NCBI GenBank assembly: GCA_016946835.1
Contig: JACVTC010000424.1
Coordinates: 1 to 29,914, forward strand
Direction of reading: 5' to 3'
Source: Neocallimastix lanati (nom. inval.)
Lineage: Eukaryota > Neocallimastigomycota > Neocallimastigomycetes > Neocallimastigales > Neocallimastigaceae
DNA length: 29,914 nucleotides
Shown here: in pieces, positions 17,818-29,914 of the stretch
Layout: each line of letters starts with the position of its first letter
Numbering within the stretch: position 1 is the stretch's first letter
Position numbers and translations under genes: made by a program
Notes under the pieces: model-generated
Database searches by the model: none
Told to the model about the DNA's origin: nothing
Seen by the model: only the letters and a program-made list of their open reading frames with translations

Positions 17818-17821
17818 TTTG
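17818..17821. repeat. Target-site duplication TTTG (right)
   Basis: Right-hand copy of the duplicated target. The following TTTCGAAAAA is contiguous with TTTG in copy 2. Confidence 0.92.
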
Positions 17822-17905
17822 TTTCGAAAAATATTTTTGAAATAGGGTATATTATTTAATATATTATATAATATATTATTTATTATTATTTATTATTATT
17901 TATTA

Positions 17906-17956
<51 letters not shown>

Positions 17957-18410
17957 TATTATTATTTATTATTATTTATTATTATTTATTATTATTTATT
18001 ATTATTTATTATTATTTATTATTATTTATTATTATTTATTATTATTTATTATTATTTATTATTATTTATTATTATTTATTATTAATACTTAAATTTATAA
18101 ATTAGAAATATAATATAATACACATATATTATTGTATTATGTAGTTCATACTATCAAAAAAATATTTAAATAAAATTATAATTAATTTGAATATTTGTAA
18201 TATTATATTATTCTAATAAATTTAGAAATATTTAATTTTTATTTTATTTTTAGCAAAAAAAAATATATTTTAAGTAATAATATTAAAAAAATTTTTTTTA
18301 TAATATTTTGTAAGTATTAAAACGAATATTTTATTTTTAATAAAAAAAAATCAAAAGTAAAGAAACTAAAAAAAAAAAAAAATACTATAAAAGAATTTAT
18401 TATATATTAA
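17822..18410. other. AT-rich spacer with ATT-type satellite
   Basis: Starts with an imperfect palindrome around AAAAATATTTTT (17822-17842). A (TTATTATTA)-type satellite follows at about 17877-18083, mixing ATT triplets and ATTATTT heptamers. The rest is AT-rich sequence with a poly(A) near 18368-18382. No gene seen. Confidence 0.72.
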
Positions 18411-18965
<555 letters not shown>

Positions 18966-18976
18966 AATAAATAAAT

Positions 18977-19354
18977 ATTATTATTAAATTTTATTAATCT
19001 ATATCAAAGCAGTTGATAAATAATTATTAATTAATTAATAATTAATACGAAATATTAAAATTAAAATCTAAACTAGTCAAAGACTAGGATTTTATAAATT
19101 ATATTGTAATATTATTATTTAATATTAAATATTGTGATTAATAATTTCATACTAAATTTAAATATAATTTTAAATTATATCAATGTTCTAAAATATTCTA
19201 AAATATTCTAAAATATTCTAAAATATTCTAAAATATTATATATTAATGATGGAAATATTTTACTATGGGTAAAATACTTTAATTACTATCTATTGTCTGA
19301 AAGCCTAAAAGGATCTAAGGAAAATAAAACAGGAATATTAAAATTTTTAAATGC
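18977..19354. other. Junction spacer between unit copies
   Basis: AT-rich sequence linking the AAT tract of copy 1 to tRNA-Arg of copy 2. From 19090 it matches window positions 1-264, including the 10-nt repeat. The 18977-19088 part would lie before position 1 in copy 1 and is seen only once here. No gene. Confidence 0.7.
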
Positions 19355-19428
19355 GGGCTGTTAGTTCAGTTGGATAGAACGCTTGACTACGGATCAAGAG
19401 GTCGCAGGTTCAAGTCCTGCATAGCTCG
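19355..19428 (+). tRNA. tRNA-Arg(ACG), copy 2
   Basis: Copy-2 counterpart of 265-338, identical by eye, with the same T4 gap before tRNA-Val. Confidence 0.96.
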
Positions 19429-19432
19429 TTTT

Positions 19433-19506
19433 GATTTCGTGGTGTAGTCGGTTATCACGTCTGTCTAACACACAGACGGTCCCCGGTTCGAATCCGGGCG
19501 AAATCA
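19433..19506 (+). tRNA. tRNA-Val(AAC), copy 2
   Basis: Counterpart of 343-416, identical by eye; a T8 terminator follows. Confidence 0.97.
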
Positions 19507-19695
19507 TTTTTTTTACATCATTTTCTAGATATAAATTAAAAATGCTAAAAAAAAAGAAAAAATTTAATATTTTTAATTTAATTATTATAGCAAATATTAA
19601 TTTTTCGTTTCTCAAAATATTTTCGTTTCGTAAAAATAAAAGAACTAAAATGTACAATACATATAAATATATTTAGCTTTAGCAATAAAAAGAAC

Positions 19696-19778
19696 TGCCA
19701 AGAGTGAGGTTCGAACTCACGCCTCTTTCGAGACCGCATCTTAAGTGCGGCGCCTTAGACCGACTCGGCCATCTTGGC
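19696..19778 (-). tRNA. tRNA-Leu(TAA), copy 2
   Basis: Counterpart of 606-688, class II, identical by eye. Confidence 0.97.
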
Positions 19779-20044
19779 TAAATATAAGTTTATTTTCTTT
19801 TTAATTTATTTTTAAGATCAGTTTCTTTTCATTTAATTATTTTTTTAATTTAAAAAATTAATCTATAGCATATTATAATTTTATGGTACTATTAATGGAA
19901 AAATAAATTGATATATGTCTAAACGAACAAATAATAATAAAATTAATTATTAATGTTATAATAAATATAATTATATTAAGTATATGGATAAATTATGTTT
20001 AATGATATAGTATAATATTATTAATAAAGATTATAAGTAAACTT

Positions 20045-20095
<51 letters not shown>

Positions 20096-20505
20096 TATAT
20101 GTATTTATTTATTTATGCTTTTTCAGTTTTAAATTTTATAATTAATCTTATAATCTTATAATCTTATAATTTGAAATATCTATAAAATAAATTAATTATA
20201 ATAAAATGTAATAATAAAAAATATTTATATTTATATTTATATTTATAAGAATGCCAATGATTTTCTAAAGCATAAATAAAAAATATTTATTTTTAAATAA
20301 TTATTATTATATAATTTTAATAAAAGATCAAATATAATAGCATTACTAAGTATGAATAATGAATAAAATAGTAAATAAATAAAATATATAATAAAATAAA
20401 AATCTGTAACTAAAAATAATGTTGAAATAATTATGTTATTGATATATATTATATGTACTTAGGATAAGTCTTTCTTTTCAACAGAATTCGGAAAAAACAA
20501 CTAAG
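19779..20505. other. AT-rich spacer, copy 2 of 689-1415
   Basis: Same content as in copy 1, including the AAT run of about 16 units. No gene seen. Confidence 0.7.
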
Positions 20506-20576
20506 GCATTGATGGTTTAGTGGTATAATTACCGCCTGCCACGCGGTAGACCCGGGTTCGATTCCCGGTCAATGCA
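20506..20576 (+). tRNA. tRNA-Gly(GCC), copy 2
   Basis: Counterpart of 1416-1486; three T separate it from tRNA-Thr, again implying a dicistron. Confidence 0.97.
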
Positions 20577-20579
20577 TTT

Positions 20580-20652
20580 GCCTTCATGGCTCAGTCGGCA
20601 GAGCATCCCCCTAGTAAGGGGAAGGTCATCGGTTCGATTCCGATTGAAGGCA
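20580..20652 (+). tRNA. tRNA-Thr(AGT), copy 2
   Basis: Counterpart of 1490-1562, identical by eye. Confidence 0.96.
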
Positions 20653-20901
20653 TTATTTTTATTTTATTTTATTTTTTTTTTTTTTAATTTCAAAAAGTAA
20701 TATATAAATTAAATTTTTAATAATTATTGCATTTCATCAGTGTATATGTTAATTTACAAAATTAGAAAAGTTGAATTTCATCTTATAATATTTTAACTTT
20801 TACATTTAATTAAATTATTTATAATGTTTTAACTTTCACATTTAATTAAATTATTTACAGTTTTAATTTATGTTCTATACAAGGAATTATTATTTATTAC
20901 G

Positions 20902-20937
<36 letters not shown>

Positions 20938-21273
20938 CTATTATGAATTAAATGATTTTCACACTAATATTTAAATAAATAAATAATTAATTACGCAATT
21001 ATTAAAGTTAACATATACATTTTTAAAATAAAAATTAAAATAAATAAAATAATAAATATAAATATATATATATATATTTATAATTATTATATAATATATT
21101 TTAAACTTAAATATTACTAATTTTTTTAATTTAAATCAAAATTTCATTTTAACTTTAAATTGTATATTTGATATTAATTTAAAAATACCAAATGATAAAA
21201 TCAAACTAAATTTTATTTTCTATATTTTTATGGGGTTGTTAGTTGTTTAAAAATAAATTTAAAAACAAGATAA
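20653..21273. other. AT-rich spacer, copy 2 of 1563-2183
   Basis: Same length and content as copy 1, including the 31-nt poly(T). No gene seen. Confidence 0.7.
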
Positions 21274-21345
21274 GGCTCATTGGTCTAGTAGTATGATTCT
21301 CGCTTTGGGTGCGAGAGGTCCCGGGTTCAATTCCCGGATGAGCCC
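21274..21345 (+). tRNA. tRNA-Pro(TGG), copy 2
   Basis: Counterpart of 2184-2255, identical by eye. Confidence 0.97.
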
Positions 21346-21698
21346 CTCTTTTTTAATTTTGACTTTTTATAATAGTTATTACTTTTATAAATTCATTTTT
21401 AAAATCTACTGATAATTAGTATCAGAATTTAAATAAAAGAGCGAAGCAAAAATATTTTGAAAAAAAGTAATAAATGTATTAAAATATTAATTTTATTCAT
21501 AATTTTAGCAATATTTTATAATTTAAATAATAAATATATATAAATATAAATAAATATCTAAAATATAATTAATTAATACAAATAAAGGAATAAATACTAT
21601 CTTAAAATCATATATTAATAATAAATTTAAACACTTATCAATTATATTAAATTGTAAGGTATACAAGAATATTATATATTTAATAATTTACTAAATAT
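21346..21698. other. AT-rich spacer, copy 2 of 2256-2608
   Basis: Nothing recognised beyond short AT runs. Confidence 0.65.
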
Positions 21699-21770
21699 GG
21701 TTCTATAGTGTAGCGGTTAGCACATTGGACTTTGAATCCAATAACTCGAGTTCAAATCTCGATAGGACCT
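21699..21770 (+). tRNA. tRNA-Gln(TTG), copy 2
   Basis: Counterpart of 2609-2680, identical by eye. Confidence 0.96.
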
Positions 21771-21976
21771 AATTTTTAATTATATTTTTAACAATTTTTA
21801 ACAATTTTAACAATTTTAAAAATTACTAAATATTAATATATTAACTTTTATTTTTATCTTTATCTTTAGTTTTTTAGCATTTAATAATAATAATATTTTT
21901 TGTAAAAAAAAAAAAAAAGAAAATATTCTAATAAAAATAAAATTATATTGTTAATAAAAAAAATGAAAAAGGCTTA

Positions 21977-22048
21977 CTCCCAGGCGGGGAATTGAACCCC
22001 GGTCTCCCGCGTGACAGGCGGGGATACTCACCACTATACTACCTGGGA
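21977..22048 (-). tRNA. tRNA-Asp(GTC), copy 2
   Basis: Counterpart of 2887-2958, identical by eye. Confidence 0.97.
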
Positions 22049-22917
22049 TGGCTTTAATTATTTTTTGATCTTATTTTGTCATATACACTATGTCACCGAA
22101 TTTTAAAGTATGATCATGTAATTAAAGCATTTAATTAGAATTTAGAATTTCATTAAATAAAATATATTCAATATAAATTTATTTCAACATTTAAATCATG
22201 TTATACTTATTTAATTGTATTTTGTACTTAAATTTAATTGTATTTTGTACTTAATTTTAAAGATAAAGATTTTTATGAAAACTTAATTTTTTATTTTTAT
22301 TATTTTAATAAATATATATAAATATATATAAATTAAATATATAATATTTATAAATATTAAGAATTAATCAATAAAACATACTATAATATTGAAATTAAAA
22401 TAAATATTATATTATTCAATTATTTAATATTATATAATCAAAAATGTATAATTCATTTTAATTATTTGCTTTTGACTTTTTTTTATTTTTATTTTTATTG
22501 CTTTCTTTTATTTTATTTATTATTTTATTTATTATTTTATTTATTATTTTATTTATTATTTTATTTATTATTTTATTTTATTTTTATTTTTATTTTTATT
22601 TTTATTTTTATTTTTATTTTTATTTTTATTTTTATTTTTATTTTTATTTTTATTTTTATTTTTATTTTTATTTTTATTTTTATTTTTATTTTTATTTTTA
22701 ATATATTGTATTCGAGTTTAAATGATATTTAATTGTTAATTAATTATTTCATTTTCAGTTGAATAATAATTCATAAATTTAATTTTTATCTCCATAATTA
22801 TTTATAAATTTATTTTTAAAAATTTTTTTCATAAATACTACATAAAAACAAAAATTATTTTATAACCATTTGATTTTTAGTAGTACAAGATTTATTCTTA
22901 ATTTTAATCATAGGCAA
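22049..22917. other. AT-rich spacer with minisatellites, copy 2 of 2959-3826
   Basis: Contains the 12-nt repeat (about 22508-22575) and the TTTTTA array (about 22576-22700). It is one base longer than copy 1: one TTTTA fewer and one TTTTTA more. Confidence 0.75.
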
Positions 22918-22991
22918 GCTCTGTTAGCTCAGTCGGTTAGAGCGTGGTGCTAATAACGCCAAGGTCGCAGGTTCGACCCCTGCACAGAGCA
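22918..22991 (+). tRNA. tRNA-Ile(AAT), copy 2 (plus-strand gene)
   Basis: Counterpart of 3827-3900; 16-nt gap to Lys without T4. Confidence 0.97.
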
Positions 22992-23007
22992 AACTGAATG
23001 TAAAATT

Positions 23008-23080
23008 GCCCGGCTAGCTCAATCGGTAGAGCGTGAGACTCTTAATCTCAAGGTTGTGGGTTCGACCCCCACGTTGGGCG
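23008..23080 (+). tRNA. tRNA-Lys(CTT), copy 2 (plus-strand gene)
   Basis: Counterpart of 3917-3989, identical by eye. Confidence 0.97.
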
Positions 23081-23834
23081 ATATTTTTTGGTAGTATTCT
23101 TTTAATCAAATAGCCTAAGTATATATAAATATTTTAATTAAACTACTTTTTAATGTATATATATATATATATATATATTTTAATTAAACTACTTTTAATA
23201 TATATATATAATATATATTTTAATTAAACTACTTTTAATATATATATATAATATATATTTTAATTAAACTACTTTTTAATATATATATATGTTTTAATGA
23301 TAAATCAATATTTATATATATAATAAATAATAAGTTATGACTAACCACTAGTTTCATAAATTAAATTTTAAATTTGAACTATATAATATATATATTTTTA
23401 TTTTTATAAATTACATATATATATAATATTTTTCTTATTATATATAAATATATATATATTAATGAAATATTAAATAAATAAATTGTATATTGTTATTAAT
23501 TGAAAATATTTAATATGATAACTATAATTTTATAACATTTAAAATTTTAATACAATGAATTATTTTTAATTTAAAATTAATTTGTCTAATGTTTATTTTA
23601 ATATTAATATTTATTTTGATATTAATATTTATTTTGATATTAAAATTTACTAATATCTTAAAATAGATATTAATTATTATGAATTATCAAATTTTAAACT
23701 TAAACAATATATTTAAATAAATTAATATATTTTCTTATTTAAGAAAATTTAAAAACAAAAAATAATAAATAATATATATATATAAAATTTTTTTTTATCA
23801 TAAGAATTTCCAAAAATTATTAAGTAATATAACG

Positions 23835-23870
<36 letters not shown>

Positions 23871-23901
23871 AAAGCAGGAAAAAACAAAGCCAGAAAGCGT
23901 A
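23081..23901. other. AT-rich spacer, copy 2 of 3990-4810
   Basis: Includes the 40-nt repeat block and a poly(A) just before tRNA-Lys(TTT). No gene seen. Confidence 0.7.
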
Positions 23902-23974
23902 GCCCTGTTAGCTCAGTTGGTAGAGCGTGCGGCTTTTAACCGCAAGGTCGGGGGTTCGAGCCCCCCATAGGGCG
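23902..23974 (+). tRNA. tRNA-Lys(TTT), copy 2
   Basis: Counterpart of 4811-4883; a 2-nt gap to tRNA-Asn is kept. Confidence 0.97.
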
Positions 23975-23976
23975 TA

Positions 23977-24050
23977 GCTCTTATGGCGCAATTGGCTAGC
24001 GCGTTCGGCTGTTAACCGAGAGGTTGGTGGTTCAAGCCCACCTAGGAGCG
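23977..24050 (+). tRNA. tRNA-Asn(GTT), copy 2
   Basis: Counterpart of 4886-4959, identical by eye. Confidence 0.97.
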
Positions 24051-24120
24051 TTTCTTTTTTATTATTTTCATAAAATAATATTGTATTTATTAATTTTTTA
24101 CAATTTAAAGCACTAAATTA

Positions 24121-24192
<72 letters not shown>

Positions 24193-24536
24193 ATATATTT
24201 ATCATTGAATTAATAAATAATTTATTATTATTCGTTGTATTTTATGAGATAAAAAAGATTTATATAAAAATATAAAAAATATAAAAAAAATAAAAAAATA
24301 TTAATATTAAAAATAAAAATAAAAATAAAAATAAAAATAAAAATAAAAATAAAAAATAAAAAATAAAAATATTGTATTGCTATTGACTATATTATTTATT
24401 AAAGTAAAATAATTATTAAATGTTGTCTTTTACGTAGTAAATTATTATACCATTATATTAAAATGAATAAAATAATTTATTTTATATTTTACTAACCTAT
24501 AATTATTAATTTAAATAAAAAAAATAAGGTTCAAAA
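24051..24536. other. AT-rich spacer, copy 2 of 4960-5443
   Basis: The poly(T) at 24127-24185 is 59 nt, two longer than in copy 1. The AAAAAT array is present. No gene seen. Confidence 0.72.
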
Positions 24537-24609
24537 TGGAGAATCCGGGCGTCGATCCCGGTGCCTCTCGCATGCTAAGCGAGCGCTCTACCATTTGAGC
24601 TAATTCCCC
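24537..24609 (-). tRNA. tRNA-Ala(AGC), copy 2
   Basis: Counterpart of 5444-5516, with the same ATCGA T-loop. Confidence 0.96.
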
Positions 24610-25278
24610 TTCTTTGATAATATTTCTATGTTGTCTATACTTGTGGTACGAAGTAAATTTATAATTTTATTATTATTATTATTGTTATTATTATCATTAT
24701 TATCATTATTATCATTATTATCATTACTTTCATATTATCATTATTATTATTACTATCACTATTATTGTTATTATTGTTATAAATATTATTATAATTGTTA
24801 TTAATATTATTATTATTTTTATTATTTAATTTTGGTATAAGTTGTTTTTATCTATTTAATTTTTTATCTAAATAAATTAAAATTGTAATTTTTATAATTT
24901 TTATTACTTTTAAGATTGTATTTAATTTTTGTAATTTTTATTACTTTTAAGATTGTATTTAATTTTTATAATTTTTATTACTTTTAATAATGTATTTATT
25001 TTTAATTAATTATATAAAAGAAAAGTCTAATATAAAATAAGCAAATAAATAATGTTAATAATTAATACTTAAATTTCACATAATAAATAATATATTATAT
25101 ATATTATATATATTATATATATTATATATATTATATATATTATATATTTTATGTATTCTATATATTCTATAATAAATAATATATCTAAAAATTGTATAAT
25201 TAAGTAAATAAATATTTTAAACTATTTCTATTTGACATATTCATTAAAGAAACAAAAAAAAAGAAAAAACCTAAAAAG
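24610..25278. other. AT-rich spacer, copy 2 of 5517-6185
   Basis: Same trinucleotide, 37-nt and 9-nt repeats as in copy 1. No gene seen. Confidence 0.72.
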
Positions 25279-25351
25279 TGCCGTTCCCAGGATTCGAACC
25301 TGGGTCGAGTCGGCCACAACGACTTATACTAAACCACTATACGAGAACGGC
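25279..25351 (-). tRNA. tRNA-His(GTG), copy 2
   Basis: Counterpart of 6186-6258, identical by eye, with genomic G at -1. Confidence 0.96.
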
Positions 25352-25707
25352 CAAAATCACTTTATTTATATAAGTTTGAAAAGTATAAATTCAATATAGA
25401 TTAACATTAAATAATAGTAATTATTTTACTAATTTCATATTTATATATAAAAAATTTCTTGACAATTTGATAATAATTTTAATTTAATAATTATTAGAAA
25501 TCTGAATTTTGATAATAAATTTTCATTAAAATATTAAACATTATTAAAATTAATAATAATATTAACCTTTAATTTTTTTTTTTTTAATTTCATATTATTT
25601 TTAATATTAATAAATTTAATAAATAAATAAATATATATAAAAGTACTATTAAATGAATAAATACTGAAAACGCATAAAAATTAAAAATTTAAAAAATTAA
25701 ATAAAAA
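25352..25707. other. AT-rich spacer, copy 2 of 6259-6614
   Basis: Nothing recognised. Confidence 0.65.
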
Positions 25708-25780
25708 TGCGACCTCCGTGGCTTGAACACGGGACCTTTAGATCTTCAGTCTAACGCTCTCCCAGCTGAGCTAAGGTCGC
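25708..25780 (-). tRNA. tRNA-Phe(GAA), copy 2
   Basis: Counterpart of 6615-6687, 11 nt downstream of tRNA-Tyr. Confidence 0.97.
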
Positions 25781-25791
25781 TAAATTTTAAA

Positions 25792-25876
25792 TCCTTCGAA
25801 CCGGAGTCGAACCAGTGACATGTTGATTACTATATAATTCTACAGTCAACCGCTCTACCAACTGAGCTATCGAAGG
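25792..25876 (-). tRNA. tRNA-Tyr(GTA) with 12-nt intron, copy 2
   Basis: Counterpart of 6699-6783. The intron is at 25828-25839 and is identical by eye. Confidence 0.95.
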
Positions 25877-26680
25877 ATCTTGTAAAATTATGCCAGAGAA
25901 CCAATATAAAATATACTTATTATATGTTAAACATAAAACTCTAGATTTTTAAAGAATATATTTTAATATATATCATAAAATGGATACAATTTAATGGTTT
26001 AATAATATCATTAATAAATATTTATATTTTAAATAAAAAATTATAATTAAGTACTTTAATTTATAAATTTATATATTATATTAAAAAAAAAAATTTTTTT
26101 CAGAAATTTAATTAAAATATTTTTATTAAATTAATTAATAGGTTTACATATAAATATAATATCATGAATTATAAATAGCTATAAAAATAGATAAATTTTT
26201 TATAATTGAAAATATTACTATTTTCTATATTGTATTTATAAGTATTAATATTATTTATGAATTTTAATTAAAATATTTATTATATAATTATATATTGATA
26301 TACGCATTTCTTTATATTGTAATTAAAACTTAAATACATTACTATTATTATTTTATGTCTTTGTTTTTATTATTTTTTTTTAAAATATTTATTTATATTT
26401 TTAATTTTTCGTTATTTATTAATTTTGATTATCATAACTTTTATTATTAATTTAAGAATTTTTAAAATTTCGTCTAATACTTTAAAAATTGCTTACATAT
26501 ATATTTTATTATAACTAAATAAAAAATAAATAAAATATAAATTATAAATAATATATAACATTTTTATATCTTAATTTATCATTACCATTAAATTATTTAT
26601 TATTTGTATTAATAGAAATAAAAAAATAAAAATAAAAAAAAAAAAGAACGAAATATTGATACCAAAATTTAGTAAAAAAG
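25877..26680. other. AT-rich spacer, copy 2 of 6784-7587
   Basis: No gene or strong repeat seen. Confidence 0.65.
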
Positions 26681-26763
26681 TGAACAGAGTGGGATTCGAA
26701 CCCACGCCTACGAATAGATCACGGCCTTAACGTGACGCCTTAGACCAACTCGGCCATCTGTCC
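26681..26763 (-). tRNA. tRNA-Leu(AAG), copy 2
   Basis: Counterpart of 7588-7670, identical by eye. Confidence 0.96.
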
Positions 26764-26994
26764 AAGTTAATAATTTTTAATTGAAATTTTCTTTTCTACC
26801 AATACTAAATTATCATTATATGATAATAATGTTATCAATGATATATACTATGCTAAAATTATTAACTAAATAATATAAATAGTAAATAGTGCAATTAATC
26901 ATAATCGATTTTAATTTTATTAGTAAATACTATATATGTATTTAAATTTTAATTTAATTTAATCAAAATCTAGAAAAAAAAAGATCAAAAGTAA

Positions 26995-27066
26995 TTCCGC
27001 ATCGGGGAATCGAACCCCGGCCGCCACGGTGAAAGCGTGGAATCCTAGCCACTGGACCAATGCGGA
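26995..27066 (-). tRNA. tRNA-Glu(TTC), copy 2
   Basis: Counterpart of 7902-7973, identical by eye. Confidence 0.97.
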
Positions 27067-27633
27067 TCTTGTTGTTTTAAACTTTCATTTCTTGCTTTTT
27101 TATTATATCTTTGTAGTGCAAAATTTTTCAATAGGTTAGGATTATTAATTTTATTATTAATATTATTAAATTATTAATATTACTAAATTATTACATTTTT
27201 TCTTAAATTTTATATAATTAAACTTTACATTATTTAAATTAATTGTTTAAAGTTATTTATTAATATCTTTTCATTTTTTTTTTCTTATTTAAATTTTTAT
27301 TTATCTAGTATTATTTTATTTATATTTTTATTTTTTCTTTTTTTTTTTATTTTTTAATTTTCTTTTTTCATTTTTGTCTTTATTTAATAAATAATATTTT
27401 TCAAGTTAATTGTAATACTTAAAAGTGAATTTGTTTGATTCAATATAATCTTAGCAAAACTTCTAAATATAATTTATAATATTAATAAATTAATATATAT
27501 GCATTTCAATGTACTTAATTTAATATTTATTATTAATAATAAATAATTATTTTTAATTTTATTTCATTCTTAAATTAGTTTTGAAAATAACAAATATATA
27601 TATATATATATATATTACTATTATTTTATAATG

Positions 27634-27671
<38 letters not shown>

Positions 27672-28171
27672 AAAAAATTAAATTAATATTAAAATATTAT
27701 AAATTGCGAAAATTTTATATTTTATTTATTTTATTTATTTATTTTATACTTTAAGTTTAGTTATTAAATTTTAATTTACCTTATTTTTAATTTAGTTTTA
27801 GTTTTTCTGTTTGATTGTTCCATTATCTTCAAAAGTTTTTATAAGCTATTTTAATATTAAATATTATATATAAATTAAAATAAAATTAACAGTTATTTAT
27901 TTATTAAAATTATTTCCAATAAGTTTATTTAATTTCTTAAAATACTAAATTTTAATTTTTAATTATTTTTAAACATTTATATTATATATTAATAAATATA
28001 TTATAATTATTTAATTTAATAAATATATAATATATATTTAATTAATATATCTATTCAATTAATATATCTATTTAATTGAAGTGATATTGATAATTTTATA
28101 AATAATTTATAAATATTTTATATTGTAAATTATTATACAATATAGAAAATTTTGAAAAATTTTGTCAGATT
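27067..28171. other. AT-rich spacer, copy 2 of 7974-9077
   Basis: Against copy 1 the TA run is two bases longer and the following poly(A) (27634-27668, 35 nt) one shorter. No gene seen. Confidence 0.68.
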
Positions 28172-28245
28172 GATTTCGTGGTGTAGTCGGTTATCACGTC
28201 TGTCTAACACACAGACGGTCCCCGGTTCGAATCCGGGCGAAATCA
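28172..28245 (+). tRNA. tRNA-Val(AAC), copy 2 (second gene)
   Basis: Counterpart of 9078-9151, 6 nt before tRNA-Ser. Confidence 0.97.
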
Positions 28246-28251
28246 TTATTT

Positions 28252-28333
28252 GACAGCATGTCCGAGTGGTTAAGGAGTGTGACTAGAAATCACATAGGCT
28301 CTGCCTGCGCAGGTTCAAGTCCTGCTGCTGTCG
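28252..28333 (+). tRNA. tRNA-Ser(AGA), copy 2
   Basis: Counterpart of 9158-9239, identical by eye. Confidence 0.96.
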
Positions 28334-28657
28334 TTTTTACTTTATTTTTATTATAAAAATGCAATTATACATTTAATTTTATATATTAAAAAACTCAAAA
28401 AAAAAAAAAAAAAAAAAAACTCAAAAAAAAAAAAAGTTAATATTAAAATGCAATATGAAATTTTTAAAAATTGTTATTTTTTTTTTTTTTTTTTTTAATT
28501 TTTTTATTTTTTATTTTATTTTTATTTTTTTTTTGTTTTGTTTTTATTTATTTATTTATTTTTTTATTTTCATTTATTTATTTGCATTTTTATTTTCTTT
28601 TTTATTTTTATTTTATTAAAAACAAAAACAAAAAACAAAAATTAAAATATAAAAAAG
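28334..28657. other. AT-rich spacer, copy 2 of 9240-9564
   Basis: Same A-run/T-run composition, one base shorter overall than in copy 1. Confidence 0.72.
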
Positions 28658-28730
28658 CGCCCAACGTGGGGGTCGAACCCACAACCTTGAGATTAAGAGT
28701 CTCACGCTCTACCGATTGAGCTAGCCGGGC
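28658..28730 (-). tRNA. tRNA-Lys(CTT), copy 2 (minus-strand gene)
   Basis: Counterpart of 9565-9637, 8 nt downstream of tRNA-Ile. Confidence 0.97.
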
Positions 28731-28738
28731 AAATGAAA

Positions 28739-28812
28739 TGCTCTGTGCAGGGGTCGAACCTGCGACCTTGGCGTTATTAGCACCACGCTCTAACCGACTG
28801 AGCTAACAGAGC
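28739..28812 (-). tRNA. tRNA-Ile(AAT), copy 2, native upstream region
   Basis: Counterpart of 9646-9719, here with its uninterrupted upstream sequence. This is the reference empty site for the retrotransposon. Confidence 0.97.
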
Positions 28813-28821
28813 TATTTTAGC

Positions 28822-28825
28822 TTTG
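28822..28825. other. Empty target site TTTG
   Basis: Single TTTG between tRNA-Ile and TTTCGAAAAA; the site that carries the element in copy 1. Confidence 0.92.
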
Positions 28826-28909
28826 TTTCGAAAAATATTTTTGAAATAGGGTATATTATTTAATATATTATATAATATATTATTTATTATTATTTATTAT
28901 TATTTATTA

Positions 28910-28963
<54 letters not shown>

Positions 28964-29417
28964 TATTATTATTTATTATTATTTATTATTATTTATTATT
29001 ATTTATTATTATTTATTATTATTTATTATTATTTATTATTATTTATTATTATTTATTATTATTTATTATTATTTATTATTATTTATTATTAATACTTAAA
29101 TTTATAAATTAGAAATATAATATAATACACATATATTATTGTATTATGTAGTTCATACTATCAAAAAAATATTTAAATAAAATTATAATTAATTTGAATA
29201 TTTGTAATATTATATTATTCTAATAAATTTAGAAATATTTAATTTTTATTTTATTTTTAGCAAAAAAAAATATATTTTAAGTAATAATATTAAAAAAATT
29301 TTTTTTATAATATTTTGTAAGTATTAAAACGAATATTTTATTTTTAATAAAAAAAAATCAAAAGTAAAGAAACTAAAAAAAAAAAAAAATACTATAAAAG
29401 AATTTATTATATATTAA
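28826..29417. other. AT-rich spacer with ATT satellite, copy 2 of 17822-18410
   Basis: Same imperfect palindrome and ATT/ATTATTT satellite (about 28881-29090) as downstream of the element in copy 1. No gene. Confidence 0.72.

Positions 29418-29914
<497 letters not shown>

Noticed and set aside
17822-17842. Imperfect palindrome around AAAAATATTTTT next to the insertion point
   Set aside because: Present in both copies and AT-only at its centre; probably chance in this composition, and the target choice is better explained by tRNA position.

Overview
The window is a eukaryotic, extremely AT-rich stretch (spacers look about 90% A+T) with long homopolymers and microsatellites. It holds almost no protein-coding DNA apart from one LTR retrotransposon. 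The overall composition, Pol III style tRNA genes, a tRNA-Tyr with a 12-nt intron and a Ty3/gypsy element without a chromodomain suggest a fungus. An anaerobic gut fungus (Neocallimastigomycota) is my best guess; a dictyostelid or another AT-rich lineage is not excluded.

Layout. The window contains two head-to-tail copies of one tRNA-gene repeat. Copy 1 runs from 1 to about 19089 and copy 2 from 19090 to the window end. Without the transposon the period is about 11.0 kb. Each copy carries the same 22 tRNA genes in the same order and strands: Arg(ACG)+, Val(AAC)+, Leu(TAA)-, Gly(GCC)+, Thr(AGT)+, Pro(TGG)+, Gln(TTG)+, Asp(GTC)-, Ile(AAT)+, Lys(CTT)+, Lys(TTT)+, Asn(GTT)+, Ala(AGC)-, His(GTG)-, Phe(GAA)-, Tyr(GTA)-, Leu(AAG)-, Glu(TTC)-, Val(AAC)+, Ser(AGA)+, Lys(CTT)-, Ile(AAT)-. 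That is 19 anticodons for 17 amino acids; only Met, Trp and Cys are missing. All tRNA genes look intact and end in runs of four or more T on their own strand. Several neighbours are 2-16 nt apart with no T4 between them, which suggests dicistronic Pol III transcripts. Each unit ends with ATT- and AAT-type microsatellites; the AAT tract is about 182 triplets in copy 1, and copy 2 runs out of the window inside its own.

The retrotransposon (9733-17817) is present only in copy 1. It sits just upstream of the terminal tRNA-Ile, with a 4-bp TTTG target duplication. Copy 2 preserves the exact empty site, so the boundaries are unusually secure. The duplication lies 10-13 bp upstream of the mature tRNA 5' end, where Pol III transcription would start, as known for yeast Ty3. 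The two LTRs (849 and 850 bp) seem to differ only by one A in a poly(A) tract, so the insertion is young. The element has a primer-binding site compatible with a tRNA-Ala-type primer, a 1.4-kb leader with 40-nt hairpin repeats, a gag with a CCHC knuckle, and a pol in the -1 frame (protease, reverse transcriptase, RNase H, integrase). The gag-pol join carries the heptamer TTTAAAC seven nt before a predicted H-type pseudoknot, so Pol is probably made by -1 ribosomal frameshifting.

The main points of interest are the 22-gene tandem tRNA array, the insertion polymorphism at a Pol III start site, and the frameshift signal.
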